Positions 1-8,833 of a DNA stretch of 50,216 bases are shown piece by piece (position 1 is the first letter of the stretch; every line of letters begins with the position of its first letter). The notes beneath the pieces are model-generated. The model was not told the DNA's origin. It did no database searches and saw only the letters and a list, made by a program, of their open reading frames with translations. The DNA lies in the NCBI RefSeq assembly GCF_021555155.1, contig NZ_JAKGBU010000003.1, positions 69,645-119,860 of the forward strand. Direction: 5' to 3'. Source of the stretch: Rhizobium alarense. GTDB taxonomy: Bacteria > Pseudomonadota > Alphaproteobacteria > Rhizobiales > Rhizobiaceae. The position numbers and the translations under genes were made by a program.

Positions 1-1
1 G

Positions 2-1606
2 GTCGGCCGCCGGCTTTCGGGCGAGCTCTCGGAGGACGCCTTCAAGCCGCTCCGGCTGATGAACGGCGTCTATCTGCAGCTTCACGCCTATATGCTGCGC
101 ATCGCCGTTCCCTACGGCACGCTGAACGGCCGCCAGTTGCGCATGCTCGCCCATGTGGCGCGCAAGTACGATCGCGGCTACGGCCACTTCACGACGCGCC
201 AGAACATCCAGTTCAACTGGCCGAAGCTTTCGGAAATGCCGGATGCGCTTGCCGACCTCGCCTCGGTCGAGATGCATGCGATCCAGACCTCCGGCAACTG
301 CATCCGCAACGTGACGGCGGACCATTTCGCGGGCGCTGCCGCCGACGAGGTGGCCGATCCGCGGCCTTACGCGGAAATCCTGCGCCAGTGGTCGTCCGTG
401 CATCCGGAATTCTCCTTCCTGCCGCGCAAGTTCAAGATCGCGGTGACCGGGGCCGAACGCGACCGGGCGGCGATCCAGGTGCACGACATCGGCCTGCACC
501 TGAAGAAGAACGAGAAGGGCGAGATCGGCTTCGCCGTCTATGTCGGCGGCGGGCAGGGGCGCACCCCGATGGTCGCCAAGAAGATCCGCGACTTCCTGCC
601 GGAAGAGGACCTGCTGTCCTACACGACCGCGATCATGCGCGTGTACAACCTGCACGGCCGCCGCGACAACAAGTACAAGGCGCGCATCAAGATCCTCGTC
701 CACGAGACGGGCGCGGAGGAACTGGCCCGCCAGGTCGATGTCGAGTTCGCCGAGCTGAAGAACACCGAGCTGAAGCTTCCGGAAACCGACATCGCCGCCA
801 TCGCCGCCTATTTCGCGCCGCCGGCGCTGGCGGCCCGCGCCGAGGGCTGGGAGAGCCTCGCCCGCTGGAAGAAGGCGGACGCGGATTTCGCCCGCTGGGT
901 CCACCAGAACGTCCAGCCGCACAAGCACCCCGACTACGGCATGGTGACGATCTCGCTGAAGCCGATCGGCGGCATTCCGGGCGACGCGACCGACCACCAG
1001 ATGGAAGTCGTCGCCGACCTCGCCGAGCAGTATGCCTTCGACGAGATCCGCGTCAGCCACGAGCAGAACCTCGTGCTGCCGCATGTGGCGCTCGCCGACC
1101 TCGAGCCGCTCTATCGCGGCCTCGTCGAGGCGGGCCTCGCGACGGCCAATGCCGGCCTCATCACGGACATCATTGCCTGTCCCGGGCTCGACTACTGCGC
1201 CCTGGCGAATGCCCGCTCCATTCCGGTGGCGCAGGAAATCTCCACGCGCTTCGGTGCGCCCGAACGGCAGGCCGAGATCGGCGAGCTGAAGATCAAGATC
1301 TCCGGCTGCATCAACGCCTGCGGCCACCACCATGTCGGCCATATCGGTCTGCTCGGCGTCGAGAAGAAGGGCACCGAACTCTACCAGATCACGCTCGGCG
1401 GTTCCGGCGACGAGAACACGTCGATCGGCGAGATCATCGGCCGCGGCTTCGAGCCGGAGAAGGTGACGGATGCGATCGAGGTGATCGTCGACACCTATCT
1501 CGGCCTGCGCCTCGATCCCTCGGAAACCTTCCTCACGGCCTATCGCCGCGTCGGACCGCAGCCCTTCAAGGATGCGCTCTACGGCAGCGCGGCCGAAGCG
1601 GCCTAA
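2..1606 (+). CDS. cysI: Sulfite/nitrite reductase hemoprotein subunit CysI (5' end outside window)
   Basis: Siroheme and [4Fe-4S] protein that reduces sulfite to sulfide in cytoplasmic sulfur assimilation. The frame is open from the first bases of the window, and the residues before the first internal Met (59) are protein-like, so the true start lies upstream. Cluster ligands are visible as CPGLDYC (Cys-x5-Cys, about 1179-1199) and CINAC (Cys-x3-Cys, about 1308-1322), the usual two cysteine pairs of this family. The siroheme-side pattern TTRQNIQ is near the N-terminus. It is followed after 10 bases by a DUF934 gene and then fpr, the usual rhizobial sulfite-reduction cluster. Nitrite rather than sulfite as substrate cannot be excluded, but the DUF934 neighbour favours sulfite. 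Confidence 0.93.
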   Translation, partial: VGRRLSGELSEDAFKPLRLMNGVYLQLHAYMLRIAVPYGTLNGRQLRMLAHVARKYDRGYGHFTTRQNIQFNWPKLSEMPDALADLASVEMHAIQTSGNCIRNVTADHFAGAAADEVADPRPYAEILRQWSSVHPEFSFLPRKFKIAVTGAERDRAAIQVHDIGLHLKKNEKGEIGFAVYVGGGQGRTPMVAKKIRDFLPEEDLLSYTTAIMRVYNLHGRRDNKYKARIKILVHETGAEELARQVDVEFAELKNTELKLPETDIAAIAAYFAPPALAARAEGWESLARWKKADADFARWVHQNVQPHKHPDYGMVTISLKPIGGIPGDATDHQMEVVADLAEQYAFDEIRVSHEQNLVLPHVALADLEPLYRGLVEAGLATANAGLITDIIACPGLDYCALANARSIPVAQEISTRFGAPERQAEIGELKIKISGCINACGHHHVGHIGLLGVEKKGTELYQITLGGSGDENTSIGEIIGRGFEPEKVTDAIEVIVDTYLGLRLDPSETFLTAYRRVGPQPFKDALYGSAAEAA

Positions 1607-1616
1607 GGAGACGGCG

Positions 1617-2129
1617 ATGACGAAAATCTGGCGAGAAACCGGCTTCGTGACCGACGATCCGTGGGTGATCGAGACCGACGAGGTGCAGGCGGGATCCAAC
1701 GAGAAGGCGATCCTCGGCCTCGACGCCTTCCTTGCGAAAGTCGCGGAGACGGACGAGACCGGGCTCGGCGTGCTGATCAACCCCGCCGACGACGTGCGCC
1801 GGCTCGAACACTGTCTCGACCGGATCGCGCTGGTCGCCGTGGCCTTCCCGGCCTTCAACGACGGGCGCGCCTTCAGCCATGCGTCGCTTTTGCGCGCGCG
1901 GCTCGGCTATGGGGGCGAGGTGAGGGCGGTCGGCGACGTGCTGATCGACCAGATCCCGCTGATGCTCCGCTGCGGCATCGACAGTTTTGCCGTCACCAAT
2001 GCGACGGCGCTGAAACGGCTTGCGGAAAACCGCCTGCCGGGCATTTCGAACCACTACCAGCCGGCGGCAAAACCCGCCGGGGACCCGAAGTCCTACAGCT
2101 GGCGGCGGGTGGCCAAGCCCGCCGCCTGA
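1617..2129 (+). CDS. DUF934 family protein, sulfite-reduction associated
   Basis: A 170-residue protein of the DUF934 family, which in alphaproteobacteria almost always sits next to cysI; its biochemical role is not established. The start MTKIWRETGF is preceded by a clear AAGGAG at 1605-1610 that overlaps the cysI stop, so the two genes are translationally linked in one operon. An upstream in-frame ATG exists (1572) but lies inside cysI without a ribosome site. The mid-region GLGVLINPADDV and the later LGYGGEVRAVGDVLIDQ stretch are the recognisable family signatures. No membrane segment or signal peptide is seen. An accessory or assembly role in sulfite reduction is inference from position only. 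Confidence 0.85.
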   Translation: MTKIWRETGFVTDDPWVIETDEVQAGSNEKAILGLDAFLAKVAETDETGLGVLINPADDVRRLEHCLDRIALVAVAFPAFNDGRAFSHASLLRARLGYGGEVRAVGDVLIDQIPLMLRCGIDSFAVTNATALKRLAENRLPGISNHYQPAAKPAGDPKSYSWRRVAKPAA

Positions 2130-2330
2130 GGCCGCCGAAAAACCGCATTGGACGCCTATGCTTGAGCAGGATCAAGGACGGCGCCCGCGCCTGCCGGATG
2201 CTGCAGGGGCAAAGAAAACGCAATTTGCGCGACCCGTCGACGCATTGGAACCGGATACCTTCCTTTGCGCCTCCACATGTAATATCAGCCTATCGTCAGA
2301 TTTTTCGACTGGTATCAGGATCGATCGAGC

Positions 2331-3143
2331 ATGAATGCGCCTGCAAAGACCGAGGATTTCGTAGCGACCGTGCCGGCCGGCGTCTTCGCCGAGACGGTGA
2401 CGAAGGTCGAGCACTATACGGACCGGCTGTTCCGGTTCCGCATGACGCGTCCGGACAGCTTCCGCTTCCGCTCCGGCGAATTCGCCATGATCGGCCTGAT
2501 GGTCGGCGACAAGCCGGTCTATCGCGCCTATTCGATCGCCAGCCCGGCCTGGGACGAGGAACTGGAGTTCTTCTCGATCAAGGTGCCGGACGGTCCGCTG
2601 ACCTCCCACCTGCAGCAGATCAAGCCCGGCGACCAGGTGCTGATGCGCAAGAAGCCGACGGGCACGCTCGTGCTCGACGCGCTGACGCCCGGCAAGCGGC
2701 TCTACATGTTCTCGACCGGTACCGGCATCGCGCCCTTCGCAAGCCTCATCCGCGACCCGGAGACCTACGAGAAGTTCGACGAGGTCATCCTCACCCATAC
2801 CTGCCGCGAGGTCGCCGAGCTGAAATACGGCTTCGACCTCGTCGAGGAAATCAGGAACGACGAGATGCTGTCGGAGATGGTCGGCGGCAAGCTGCGCCAC
2901 TATGCGACGGTGACGCGCGAGGATTATGCCTTCACGGGCCGCATCACCGACCTCATCGTCAACGGCAAGATGTTCGCCGATCTCGGCGTGCCGCATTTCG
3001 ATCCGGCAATCGACCGCGCCATGATCTGCGGCTCGTCCGCCATGCTCAAGGAGACCAAGGCGCTGCTCGAGCAGGCCGGCCTGACCGAGGGCGCCAACAA
3101 CAAGCCCGGCGAGTTCGTCATCGAGCGGGCCTTCGTCGACTGA
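2331..3143 (+). CDS. fpr: Ferredoxin--NADP+ reductase
   Basis: A 270-residue cytoplasmic FAD enzyme that moves electrons between NADPH and ferredoxin or flavodoxin. The FAD-binding signature RAYSIAS lies near residue 64 and the NADP-binding loop GTGIAPF near 128. The C-terminus VIERAFVD resembles the bacterial class I Fpr ending. Length is normal for the family. It lies 200 bases downstream of the DUF934 gene, so it may have its own promoter while still serving sulfite reductase as electron donor. Convergent with the marC-family gene and separated from it by a hairpin. Electron supply to the CysI protein is inferred from the neighbourhood. Confidence 0.93.
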   Translation: MNAPAKTEDFVATVPAGVFAETVTKVEHYTDRLFRFRMTRPDSFRFRSGEFAMIGLMVGDKPVYRAYSIASPAWDEELEFFSIKVPDGPLTSHLQQIKPGDQVLMRKKPTGTLVLDALTPGKRLYMFSTGTGIAPFASLIRDPETYEKFDEVILTHTCREVAELKYGFDLVEEIRNDEMLSEMVGGKLRHYATVTREDYAFTGRITDLIVNGKMFADLGVPHFDPAIDRAMICGSSAMLKETKALLEQAGLTEGANNKPGEFVIERAFVD

Positions 3144-3170
3144 GCGTGCGATCCGTTCGCAAAAGGGAAG

Positions 3171-3195
3171 GGCGGTGCCTGCCGGCGCCGCCTTT
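3171..3195. terminator. Bidirectional hairpin terminator between fpr and marC-family gene
   Basis: Stem of nine pairs, GGCGGTGCC (3171-3179) with GGCGCCGCC (3184-3192) including one G-U pair, and a TGCC loop. It is followed by TTT on the plus strand, and on the minus strand by a pyrimidine-rich tract ending in TTTT. Position between two convergent genes fits a shared terminator. Confidence 0.65.
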
Positions 3196-3216
3196 CGTCG
3201 TTTCGAGGCGCTGCCG

Positions 3217-3846
3217 TCAGCCGGCGAAGGCCGATTTGACGCCGTCCACGACGAACTGGACAGCCAGTGCGGCGAGGATGACGCCGAGCAGCCGCGTCAG
3301 GATCGCCCGGCCGGTCATGCCGAGGAAGCGGTCGATCCGCTCCGCCACGACGAGCGACAGATAGAGCAGCGCCAGGCAGAAGGCGAGGACGAGGATGAGC
3401 CCGCCACGCTCGACCGGCGTCGGGAAGGAGCCGGACAAAAGGATGGTCGCCGAGATCGCGCCGGGCCCGGCGATCAGCGGCAGGGCAAGCGGAAAGACGG
3501 CGATGTTGTGGATATGGTCCCTGGTGATCGCCGTCTCGCTCGTCTTTTCCTTCCGCTCCTGCCGGCGCTCGAAGATCATCTCGAAGGCGATCCAGAAAAG
3601 CAGCAGGCCGCCGGCGATGCGGAAGGCGCCGATCGAAATGCCGAGCAGCGCCAGCACGCCGGCGCCGGTGAGCGCGAACACGGCGAGGATGAAGAAGGCG
3701 ATGATCGAGCCGCGCAACGCCACCTGCTTGCGCTGGCCGCGGTCCATGCCGGCCGTGAGACCCAGGAAGAGCGGTGCCAGCCCCGGCGGGTCGATCGTCA
3801 CCAGCAGCGTCGTGACGGCGTTCACCACGAGATCGAGATCGAACAT
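3217..3846 (-). CDS. MarC/UPF0056 family integral membrane protein
   Basis: About 209 residues with six hydrophobic segments, starting MFDLDLVVNAVTTLL and containing the family pattern TIDPPGLAPLFLGLT near residue 15. The usual length of the MarC family is 200-220, which supports the start at 3846; an upstream GTG/ATG region (to 3900) would add a basic, non-hydrophobic tail. Function of the family is unproven; despite the name, no direct role in antibiotic resistance is established. It sits alone between the sulfite-reduction operon and gyrA. Confidence 0.88.
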   Translation of the reverse strand: MFDLDLVVNAVTTLLVTIDPPGLAPLFLGLTAGMDRGQRKQVALRGSIIAFFILAVFALTGAGVLALLGISIGAFRIAGGLLLFWIAFEMIFERRQERKEKTSETAITRDHIHNIAVFPLALPLIAGPGAISATILLSGSFPTPVERGGLILVLAFCLALLYLSLVVAERIDRFLGMTGRAILTRLLGVILAALAVQFVVDGVKSAFAG

Positions 3847-4019
3847 CTGGGCGCCCCTCGCGACCTTCCGGCGGCATGCGCCGCCGTTCCCTTGCCGCAT
3901 TGTTAGGCGAGGGAGGGCGGGCTGAAAAGGCGCGCGGCCGTCATTTCAGCAATTTGCGATGGAAATGCGCCAATCCTCGGATTTTCCGTGCAAAAGCCTG
4001 TTCAAAACCTGCCGCAAAA

Positions 4020-4048
4020 TTGGCGCCGGAACCGGCGGTAGGCTATAA
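4020..4048 (+). promoter_or_regulatory. Sigma-70-type promoter of gyrA
   Basis: TTGGCG (4020-4025), 17-base spacer, CTATAA (4043-4048), 38 bases before the gyrA start. It matches the rhizobial housekeeping pattern CTTGAC-N17-CTATAT reasonably well, and the upstream stretch is visibly A/T-richer than the surroundings. Seen in sequence only; no transcription data. Confidence 0.5.
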
Positions 4049-4085
4049 ATTTGCAACTGATTCTGAACGAAGATCGTGATCGAAA

Positions 4086-6857
4086 TTGACAGAACAAGCG
4101 ACACCCGGCGGCAAGACCCCTCCCGGCATTGAGCCGATTTCCATCATCGAGGAAATGCAGCGGTCCTATCTCGATTACGCCATGAGCGTGATCGTGTCGC
4201 GCGCCCTTCCGGACGTGCGCGACGGCCTGAAGCCCGTGCACCGGCGCATCCTCTACGGGATGAACGAGCTCGGCATCGACTGGAACAAGAAATACGTCAA
4301 GTGCGCCCGCGTCACCGGTGACGTGATGGGTAAATACCATCCGCACGGCAACCTGGCGATCTACGACGCGCTTGCCCGCATGGCGCAGGACTGGTCGCTC
4401 CGCCTGCCGCTGATCGACGGCCAGGGCAATTTCGGCTCCGTCGACGGCGATCCGCCGGCGGCCGAACGCTACACCGAGTGCCGCCTCGAAAAGGCCGCGC
4501 ATTCGCTGCTCGACGACCTCGACAAGGAAACGGTCGATTTCCGCGACAACTACGACGGCACGCTTTCCGAACCCGTCGTCGTGCCGGCGAAGTTCCCGAA
4601 CCTGCTCGTCAACGGCGCGGGCGGCATCGCCGTCGGCATGGCGACGAACATCCCGCCGCACAATCTCTCCGAGGTCATCAACGGCTGCGTCGCGCTCATC
4701 GACAATCCGGCGATCGAGCTGCTCGACCTGATGCAGATCATTCCGGGGCCGGATTTCCCGACGGGCGCGCTGATCCTCGGCCGCGCCGGCATCCGGCAGG
4801 CCTACGAGACGGGCCGCGGCTCGGTCATCATGCGCGGCGTCGCGCGCGTCGAACCGATGCGCGGCGACCGCGAGCAGATCATCATCACCGAAATTCCCTA
4901 CCAGGTGAACAAGGCGACGATGATCGAGAAGATGGCCGAGCTGGTGCGCGAGAAGCGCATCGAGGGCATCTCGGATCTCCGCGACGAGTCCGACCGCGAC
5001 GGCTATCGCGTCGTCATCGAACTCAAGCGCGACGCCAATGCCGAGGTGATTCTCAACCAGCTCTATCGCTACACGCCGCTGCAGACCTCCTTCGGCTGCA
5101 ACATGGTGGCGCTGAACGGCGGCAAGCCGGAGCAGATGACGCTGCTCGACATGCTGCGCGCCTTCGTTGCGTTCCGCGAGGAAGTGGTTAGCCGGCGTAC
5201 GAAATACCTCCTGCGCAAGGCGCGCGAGCGTGCCCACGTGTTGGTCGGCCTCGCGATTGCCGTCGCCAATATCGACGAGATCATCGCGCTGATCCGCAAT
5301 GCGCCCGATCCGCAGACGGCGCGCGAGCAATTGATGACCCGGCGCTGGCCGGCACAGGACGTCGAGGCGCTGATCCGCCTCATCGACGATCCGCGCCACC
5401 GGATCAACGAGGACCTCACCTACAACCTGTCCGAGGAGCAGGCCCGTGCCATCCTCGAGCTGCGGCTCGCCCGCCTGACGGCGCTCGGCCGCGACGAGAT
5501 CGGCGACGAGCTGAACAAGATCGGCGAGGAGATCAAGGACTATCTCGACATCCTGTCGTCGCGTCTGCGCATCATGACGATCGTCAAGGACGAACTGACC
5601 GCCGTGCGCGACGAGTTCGGCACGCCGCGCCGCACCGAGATCATCGAGGGCGGCCCGGACATGGAGGACGAGGACCTGATCGCCCGCGAGGACATGGTCG
5701 TCACCGTCTCGCATGCCGGCTACGTCAAGCGCGTGCCGCTTGCGACCTACCGCGCCCAGCGCCGCGGCGGCAAGGGCCGCTCCGGCATGGCGACGCGCGA
5801 CGAGGATTTCGTGACACGCCTCTTCGTGGCGAACACCCATACGCCGGTGCTGTTCTTCTCCTCGCGCGGCATCGTCTACAAGGAAAAGGTCTGGCGCCTG
5901 CCGATCGGCACGCCGCAGTCGAAGGGCAAGGCGCTGATCAACATGCTGCCGATCGAGTCCGGCGAACGCATCACGACGATCATGCCGCTGCCCGAGGACG
6001 AGGCGAGCTGGGAAAACCTCGACGTGATGTTCGCGACGACCCGCGGCACCGTCCGGCGCAACAAGCTCTCCGACTTCGTCCAGGTCAACCGCAACGGCAA
6101 GATCGCCATGAAGCTCGAGGAGGAGGGCGACGAAATCCTCAACGTCGAGACCTGCACGGAGCGCGACGACGTGCTTCTGACGACCGCGCTCGGCCAGTGC
6201 ATCCGCTTCCCGGTCGATGACGTGCGCGTCTTCGCCGGCCGCAATTCGGTCGGCGTGCGCGGCATCTCGCTCGGCGCCGGCGACCGGATCATCTCGATGT
6301 CGATCGTCGGGCATGTCGAGGCCGAACCGTGGGAACGGGCCGCCTATCTCAAGCGCTCGGCCGCCGAACGCCGCGCAATCGGCGTCGACGAGGACGAGAT
6401 CGCGCTTGTCGGCGAGGAGGTCGGCGATGTCGGCGAACTGGCGGAAGAGCGCTACCAGGAGCTGAAGGCGCGCGAGCAGTTCGTGCTCACCGTCTCGGAA
6501 AAGGGCTTCGGCAAGCGCTCGTCCTCCTACGACTTCCGCACCTCAGGCCGCGGCGGCAAGGGCATCCGCGCCACCGATACGTCGAAGACCGGCGAGATCG
6601 GCGAGCAGGTCGCGGCCTTCCCCGTCGAGGACAGCGACCAGATCATGCTCGTCTCCGACGGCGGCCAGTTGATCCGCGTGCCGGTCGACGGCATCCGCAT
6701 CGCGAGCCGCGCCACCAAGGGCGTGACGATCTTCTCGACTGCAAAGGACGAGAAGGTGGTCTCGGTCGAGCGAATCACGGAGCCGGAGGGCGACGAGGAG
6801 GTGCAGACCGACGGCGGCGACGCTGCGCCGGACGAACCGGGCACGCCGGAAGGCTGA
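4086..6857 (+). CDS. gyrA: DNA gyrase subunit A
   Basis: Breakage-reunion subunit of DNA gyrase, 923 residues. The start is TTG at 4086: a stop codon lies at 4077-4079 in frame, and the next Met (residue 24) would remove conserved sequence. The catalytic Tyr is Tyr129 in AAERYTECRL (E. coli Tyr122). The GyrA box QRRGGKG is near residue 560 and a second degenerate copy, SGRGGKG, near 820. The protein is longer than E. coli GyrA (875) because of a charged insert around residues 750-795 and an acidic tail, both usual in alphaproteobacteria. The quinolone-determining segment reads HPHGNLAIYD, so E. coli positions 82-83 (Asp-Ser) are Asn-Leu, while Asp94 (E. coli 87) is kept. Confidence 0.97.
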   Translation: MTEQATPGGKTPPGIEPISIIEEMQRSYLDYAMSVIVSRALPDVRDGLKPVHRRILYGMNELGIDWNKKYVKCARVTGDVMGKYHPHGNLAIYDALARMAQDWSLRLPLIDGQGNFGSVDGDPPAAERYTECRLEKAAHSLLDDLDKETVDFRDNYDGTLSEPVVVPAKFPNLLVNGAGGIAVGMATNIPPHNLSEVINGCVALIDNPAIELLDLMQIIPGPDFPTGALILGRAGIRQAYETGRGSVIMRGVARVEPMRGDREQIIITEIPYQVNKATMIEKMAELVREKRIEGISDLRDESDRDGYRVVIELKRDANAEVILNQLYRYTPLQTSFGCNMVALNGGKPEQMTLLDMLRAFVAFREEVVSRRTKYLLRKARERAHVLVGLAIAVANIDEIIALIRNAPDPQTAREQLMTRRWPAQDVEALIRLIDDPRHRINEDLTYNLSEEQARAILELRLARLTALGRDEIGDELNKIGEEIKDYLDILSSRLRIMTIVKDELTAVRDEFGTPRRTEIIEGGPDMEDEDLIAREDMVVTVSHAGYVKRVPLATYRAQRRGGKGRSGMATRDEDFVTRLFVANTHTPVLFFSSRGIVYKEKVWRLPIGTPQSKGKALINMLPIESGERITTIMPLPEDEASWENLDVMFATTRGTVRRNKLSDFVQVNRNGKIAMKLEEEGDEILNVETCTERDDVLLTTALGQCIRFPVDDVRVFAGRNSVGVRGISLGAGDRIISMSIVGHVEAEPWERAAYLKRSAAERRAIGVDEDEIALVGEEVGDVGELAEERYQELKAREQFVLTVSEKGFGKRSSSYDFRTSGRGGKGIRATDTSKTGEIGEQVAAFPVEDSDQIMLVSDGGQLIRVPVDGIRIASRATKGVTIFSTAKDEKVVSVERITEPEGDEEVQTDGGDAAPDEPGTPEG

Positions 6858-6927
6858 TACCAACCTGCCCTGACATTGAGCGATTGCGTGGGATCGACTG
6901 CGGTCGTCCGGCGAGGAGCATACCGCA

Positions 6928-6949
6928 GAGCGATGCCTTGGCATCGCTC
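6928..6949. repeat. Perfect 22-bp palindrome in the gyrA 3' intergenic region
   Basis: GAGCGATGCC-TT-GGCATCGCTC forms a 10-bp stem with a minimal loop. It lies 70 bases after gyrA and about 45 bases before the terminator hairpin. No gene is seen in 6858-7144. It could be a mobile intergenic palindrome of the kind common in rhizobia or an mRNA-stabilising hairpin; one copy in this window cannot tell. Confidence 0.5.
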
Positions 6950-6994
6950 GAGGATTGCGACACTGCCGGTGACTGACAGGCGGCCCACCCGGAG

Positions 6995-7020
6995 GGCCGG
7001 GCCGACACAGCCCGGCCTTT
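6995..7020 (+). terminator. Rho-independent terminator downstream of gyrA
   Basis: Eight-base stem GGCCGGGC (6995-7002) with GCCCGGCC (7010-7017), 7-base loop, then TTT. The T tract is short, so termination strength is uncertain. Confidence 0.6.
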
Positions 7021-7144
7021 CCGATTCCGGAACCGTTTCCGCGCAAATGCGCAAACGCGAAGCCGGACGGGTTGGCGGACCCGTCCGGCTCGGTATGGCA
7101 GGCGGTCGGAGGACGCACCACCCGCACGCGGCGGCAAGGGGGCG

Positions 7145-7285
7145 CTAGACGCCGAAGCCGCCTGCTTCCCGTTTCACGGCCTTCATCGCGACGCGTTCCT
7201 CGCGCAGTTCGATGATGGTCCTGACGAAATCATAGGTGAAGGTGACGGCGATCAGCGTGCCGGAGAAGGCGAGCATTGCGAACAT
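7145..7285 (-). CDS. Small membrane protein, 46 aa, unknown
   Basis: Encodes 46 residues beginning MFAMLAFSGTLIAVTF, one hydrophobic helix followed by a charged tail (ELREERVAMKAVKRE) ending GGFGV. A strong ribosome site GAGGAGG lies eight bases before the ATG, between the stop of the preceding 40-residue gene and this start, so the two form a small operon. Topology would be N-terminal helix in the inner membrane with a cytoplasmic basic/acidic tail. I do not recognise the family. The ribosome site and tight spacing are the main reasons to call it real. Confidence 0.6.
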   Translation of the reverse strand: MFAMLAFSGTLIAVTFTYDFVRTIIELREERVAMKAVKREAGGFGV

Positions 7286-7297
7286 CCGGCAGCCTCC

Positions 7298-7420
7298 TCA
7301 GCGAATCCACTTGCCGCGCTCGGCAAGGCTTGCAGGGACGGAGTGTTCCGAACGCACGGCGTTCAGCGTGGCGACAGTCAGCAGGACGAACATCGTCAGG
7401 CAGAGGAAAGCGAGTGCCAT
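7298..7420 (-). CDS. Small membrane protein, 40 aa, unknown
   Basis: Encodes 40 residues beginning MALAFLCLTMFVLLTVATLN, a single hydrophobic helix, then a short polar tail ending GKWIR. A ribosome site GGAAAGGAA precedes the ATG. It is the first gene of a two-gene minus-strand unit with the 46-residue gene (12 bases between its stop and the next start). Divergent from rlpA. Unknown function; single-helix proteins of this size often modulate membrane complexes, but that is not shown here. Confidence 0.6.
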   Translation of the reverse strand: MALAFLCLTMFVLLTVATLNAVRSEHSVPASLAERGKWIR

Positions 7421-7734
7421 TTGTATTCCTTTCCGTTCAAGGAAACGCAGTACCCGATTGAGTTGCGCTGTTAATGCGCGGGCCGTCTCTTTGTTCCATT
7501 TCGGGGAAAGCTACACGGCCTGCGCTGAAACGACCTTGAACGCGCCGTTCAGCCGGCGTTCATCGCGCAGGCGGCGAAATGAAACGGTTTGTAAACCATG
7601 TTTGTCGCTTTGTAGCTTGGTGGCGGCCGCCGGATCGCAATTTCGCCATCTTGATGTCATGTTTAACGGGCGGTTATATTGCGTGAACGGCTGCGTGATT
7701 GGGGCACGCTTCCGCTATCGGGGACAGAAGTGGC
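7421..7734. other. Divergent intergenic region between small membrane genes and rlpA
   Basis: 314 bases without a supported gene, A/T-richer than the flanks and therefore likely to hold two divergent promoters. A short inverted repeat GGTTT-GT-AAACC is visible near 7586-7597. I could not place -35/-10 boxes with confidence. Confidence 0.4.
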
Positions 7735-8754
7735 GTGACATCTCGGGGAATTCGTCTCAACGCGGCCTCCATGGGGCTTGGCCTGCGATTGATTGCCATA
7801 CCGATGGTCTGTGTCGGCCTGGCGGCCTGCTCGACGACGAGCGGGCCGAAGAAGAAGGCCGAACGCAGCAAGGAATATTTCTCCGAATCCGAATATGGCG
7901 TGAAGGCGAGTGCCCGTGTCGTCGAGGACGGCAAGCCCGTGCCGAAGGGCGGCGGGCGCTTCCAGGTCGGCAAGCCCTACAAGGTCAAGGGCAGGTGGTA
8001 TCAGCCGAAGGAGGAGCCGGGTTACGACAAGACCGGCATGGCGTCCTGGTACGGGTCGGCCTTCCACGGCCGCCGCACGGCGAACGGCGAGGTCTACGAC
8101 AAATACCATCTCTCCGCCGCGCATCCGACCTTTCCGCTGCCGAGCTATGCCCGGGTGACCAATCTCGAGAACGGCACGTCGGTGATGGTCCGCGTCAACG
8201 ATCGCGGCCCCTTTTCGCATGGCCGCCTGATCGACGTCTCCTCCAAGACCGCCGATCTCCTCGACATGAAGCGCAGCGGCACTGCGAAGGTGCGCGTGCA
8301 ATATGTCGGCCCCGCCCGCATGGACGGCCACGACATGCCCTATCTGATGGCGTCCTATGTCACGAAGGGCTCGCGCGTGCCGGCCGTCGATCCCGGCGGT
8401 CAGATCGCGACCGGCGTGATGGTCGCGTCGGCGGATCCGGGCGTCGGCCTGCCGGGCGTCGATCCCGTTTCGCAGCCGCAGGCGACCGGCGAGAGCGCCA
8501 CGATGACCGCGCTTGCCGAAAACAAGCCGGCCACCGCCGCGTTCCAGGCCCTGGAACAGTTCGTTCTGCTGCCGGAAATCGGCCCGTTGCCGGCTGAACG
8601 GCCGGTCGACATGCTGGTGCCGGGCGAGGGCGTCAGCTATGCGGCAGCCTATGCCGATACGCGCGTGCGCGACGCGGCCGGCGCCTTCGACGCGATCCTT
8701 CATCTCGACGGCTCGCTGACGCCGCTTTCCGGATTGTCCGGCAGCGCCGGCTGA
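7735..8754 (+). CDS. rlpA: RlpA-family septal-ring lipoprotein (putative lytic transglycosylase)
   Basis: Lipoprotein with a double-psi beta-barrel domain (about residues 95-190, marked by GMASWYGSAFHGRRTANGE and VRVNDRGPF). RlpA proteins cleave glycan strands lacking stem peptides at the division septum. The hydrophobic signal ends in the lipobox VGLAAC, Cys about residue 32, so the mature protein is predicted to be membrane anchored. The start is uncertain: GTG at 7735 is chosen, ATG at 7771 gives a shorter but still complete signal, and a TTG at 7699 is possible. No SPOR domain is evident in the C-terminal third, unlike E. coli RlpA. It precedes dac, tmk and holB on the same strand. Confidence 0.85.
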   Translation: MTSRGIRLNAASMGLGLRLIAIPMVCVGLAACSTTSGPKKKAERSKEYFSESEYGVKASARVVEDGKPVPKGGGRFQVGKPYKVKGRWYQPKEEPGYDKTGMASWYGSAFHGRRTANGEVYDKYHLSAAHPTFPLPSYARVTNLENGTSVMVRVNDRGPFSHGRLIDVSSKTADLLDMKRSGTAKVRVQYVGPARMDGHDMPYLMASYVTKGSRVPAVDPGGQIATGVMVASADPGVGLPGVDPVSQPQATGESATMTALAENKPATAAFQALEQFVLLPEIGPLPAERPVDMLVPGEGVSYAAAYADTRVRDAAGAFDAILHLDGSLTPLSGLSGSAG

Positions 8755-8833
8755 ACATCCACGGAAACCTCGCATGACGACCTTGCCGGGCCGCACGGGT
8801 TGTAAGACCTTGGAGGCCCCGAAGGGATTCGCC

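Noticed and set aside
388-1620. 410-codon plus-strand ORF inside cysI
   Set aside because: Arg/Pro/Ala-rich shadow of the cysI frame in high-GC DNA.
7579-7686. 35-codon ORF MKRFVNHVCR upstream of rlpA
   Set aside because: No ribosome site and no hydrophobic or folded pattern; in a probable promoter region.
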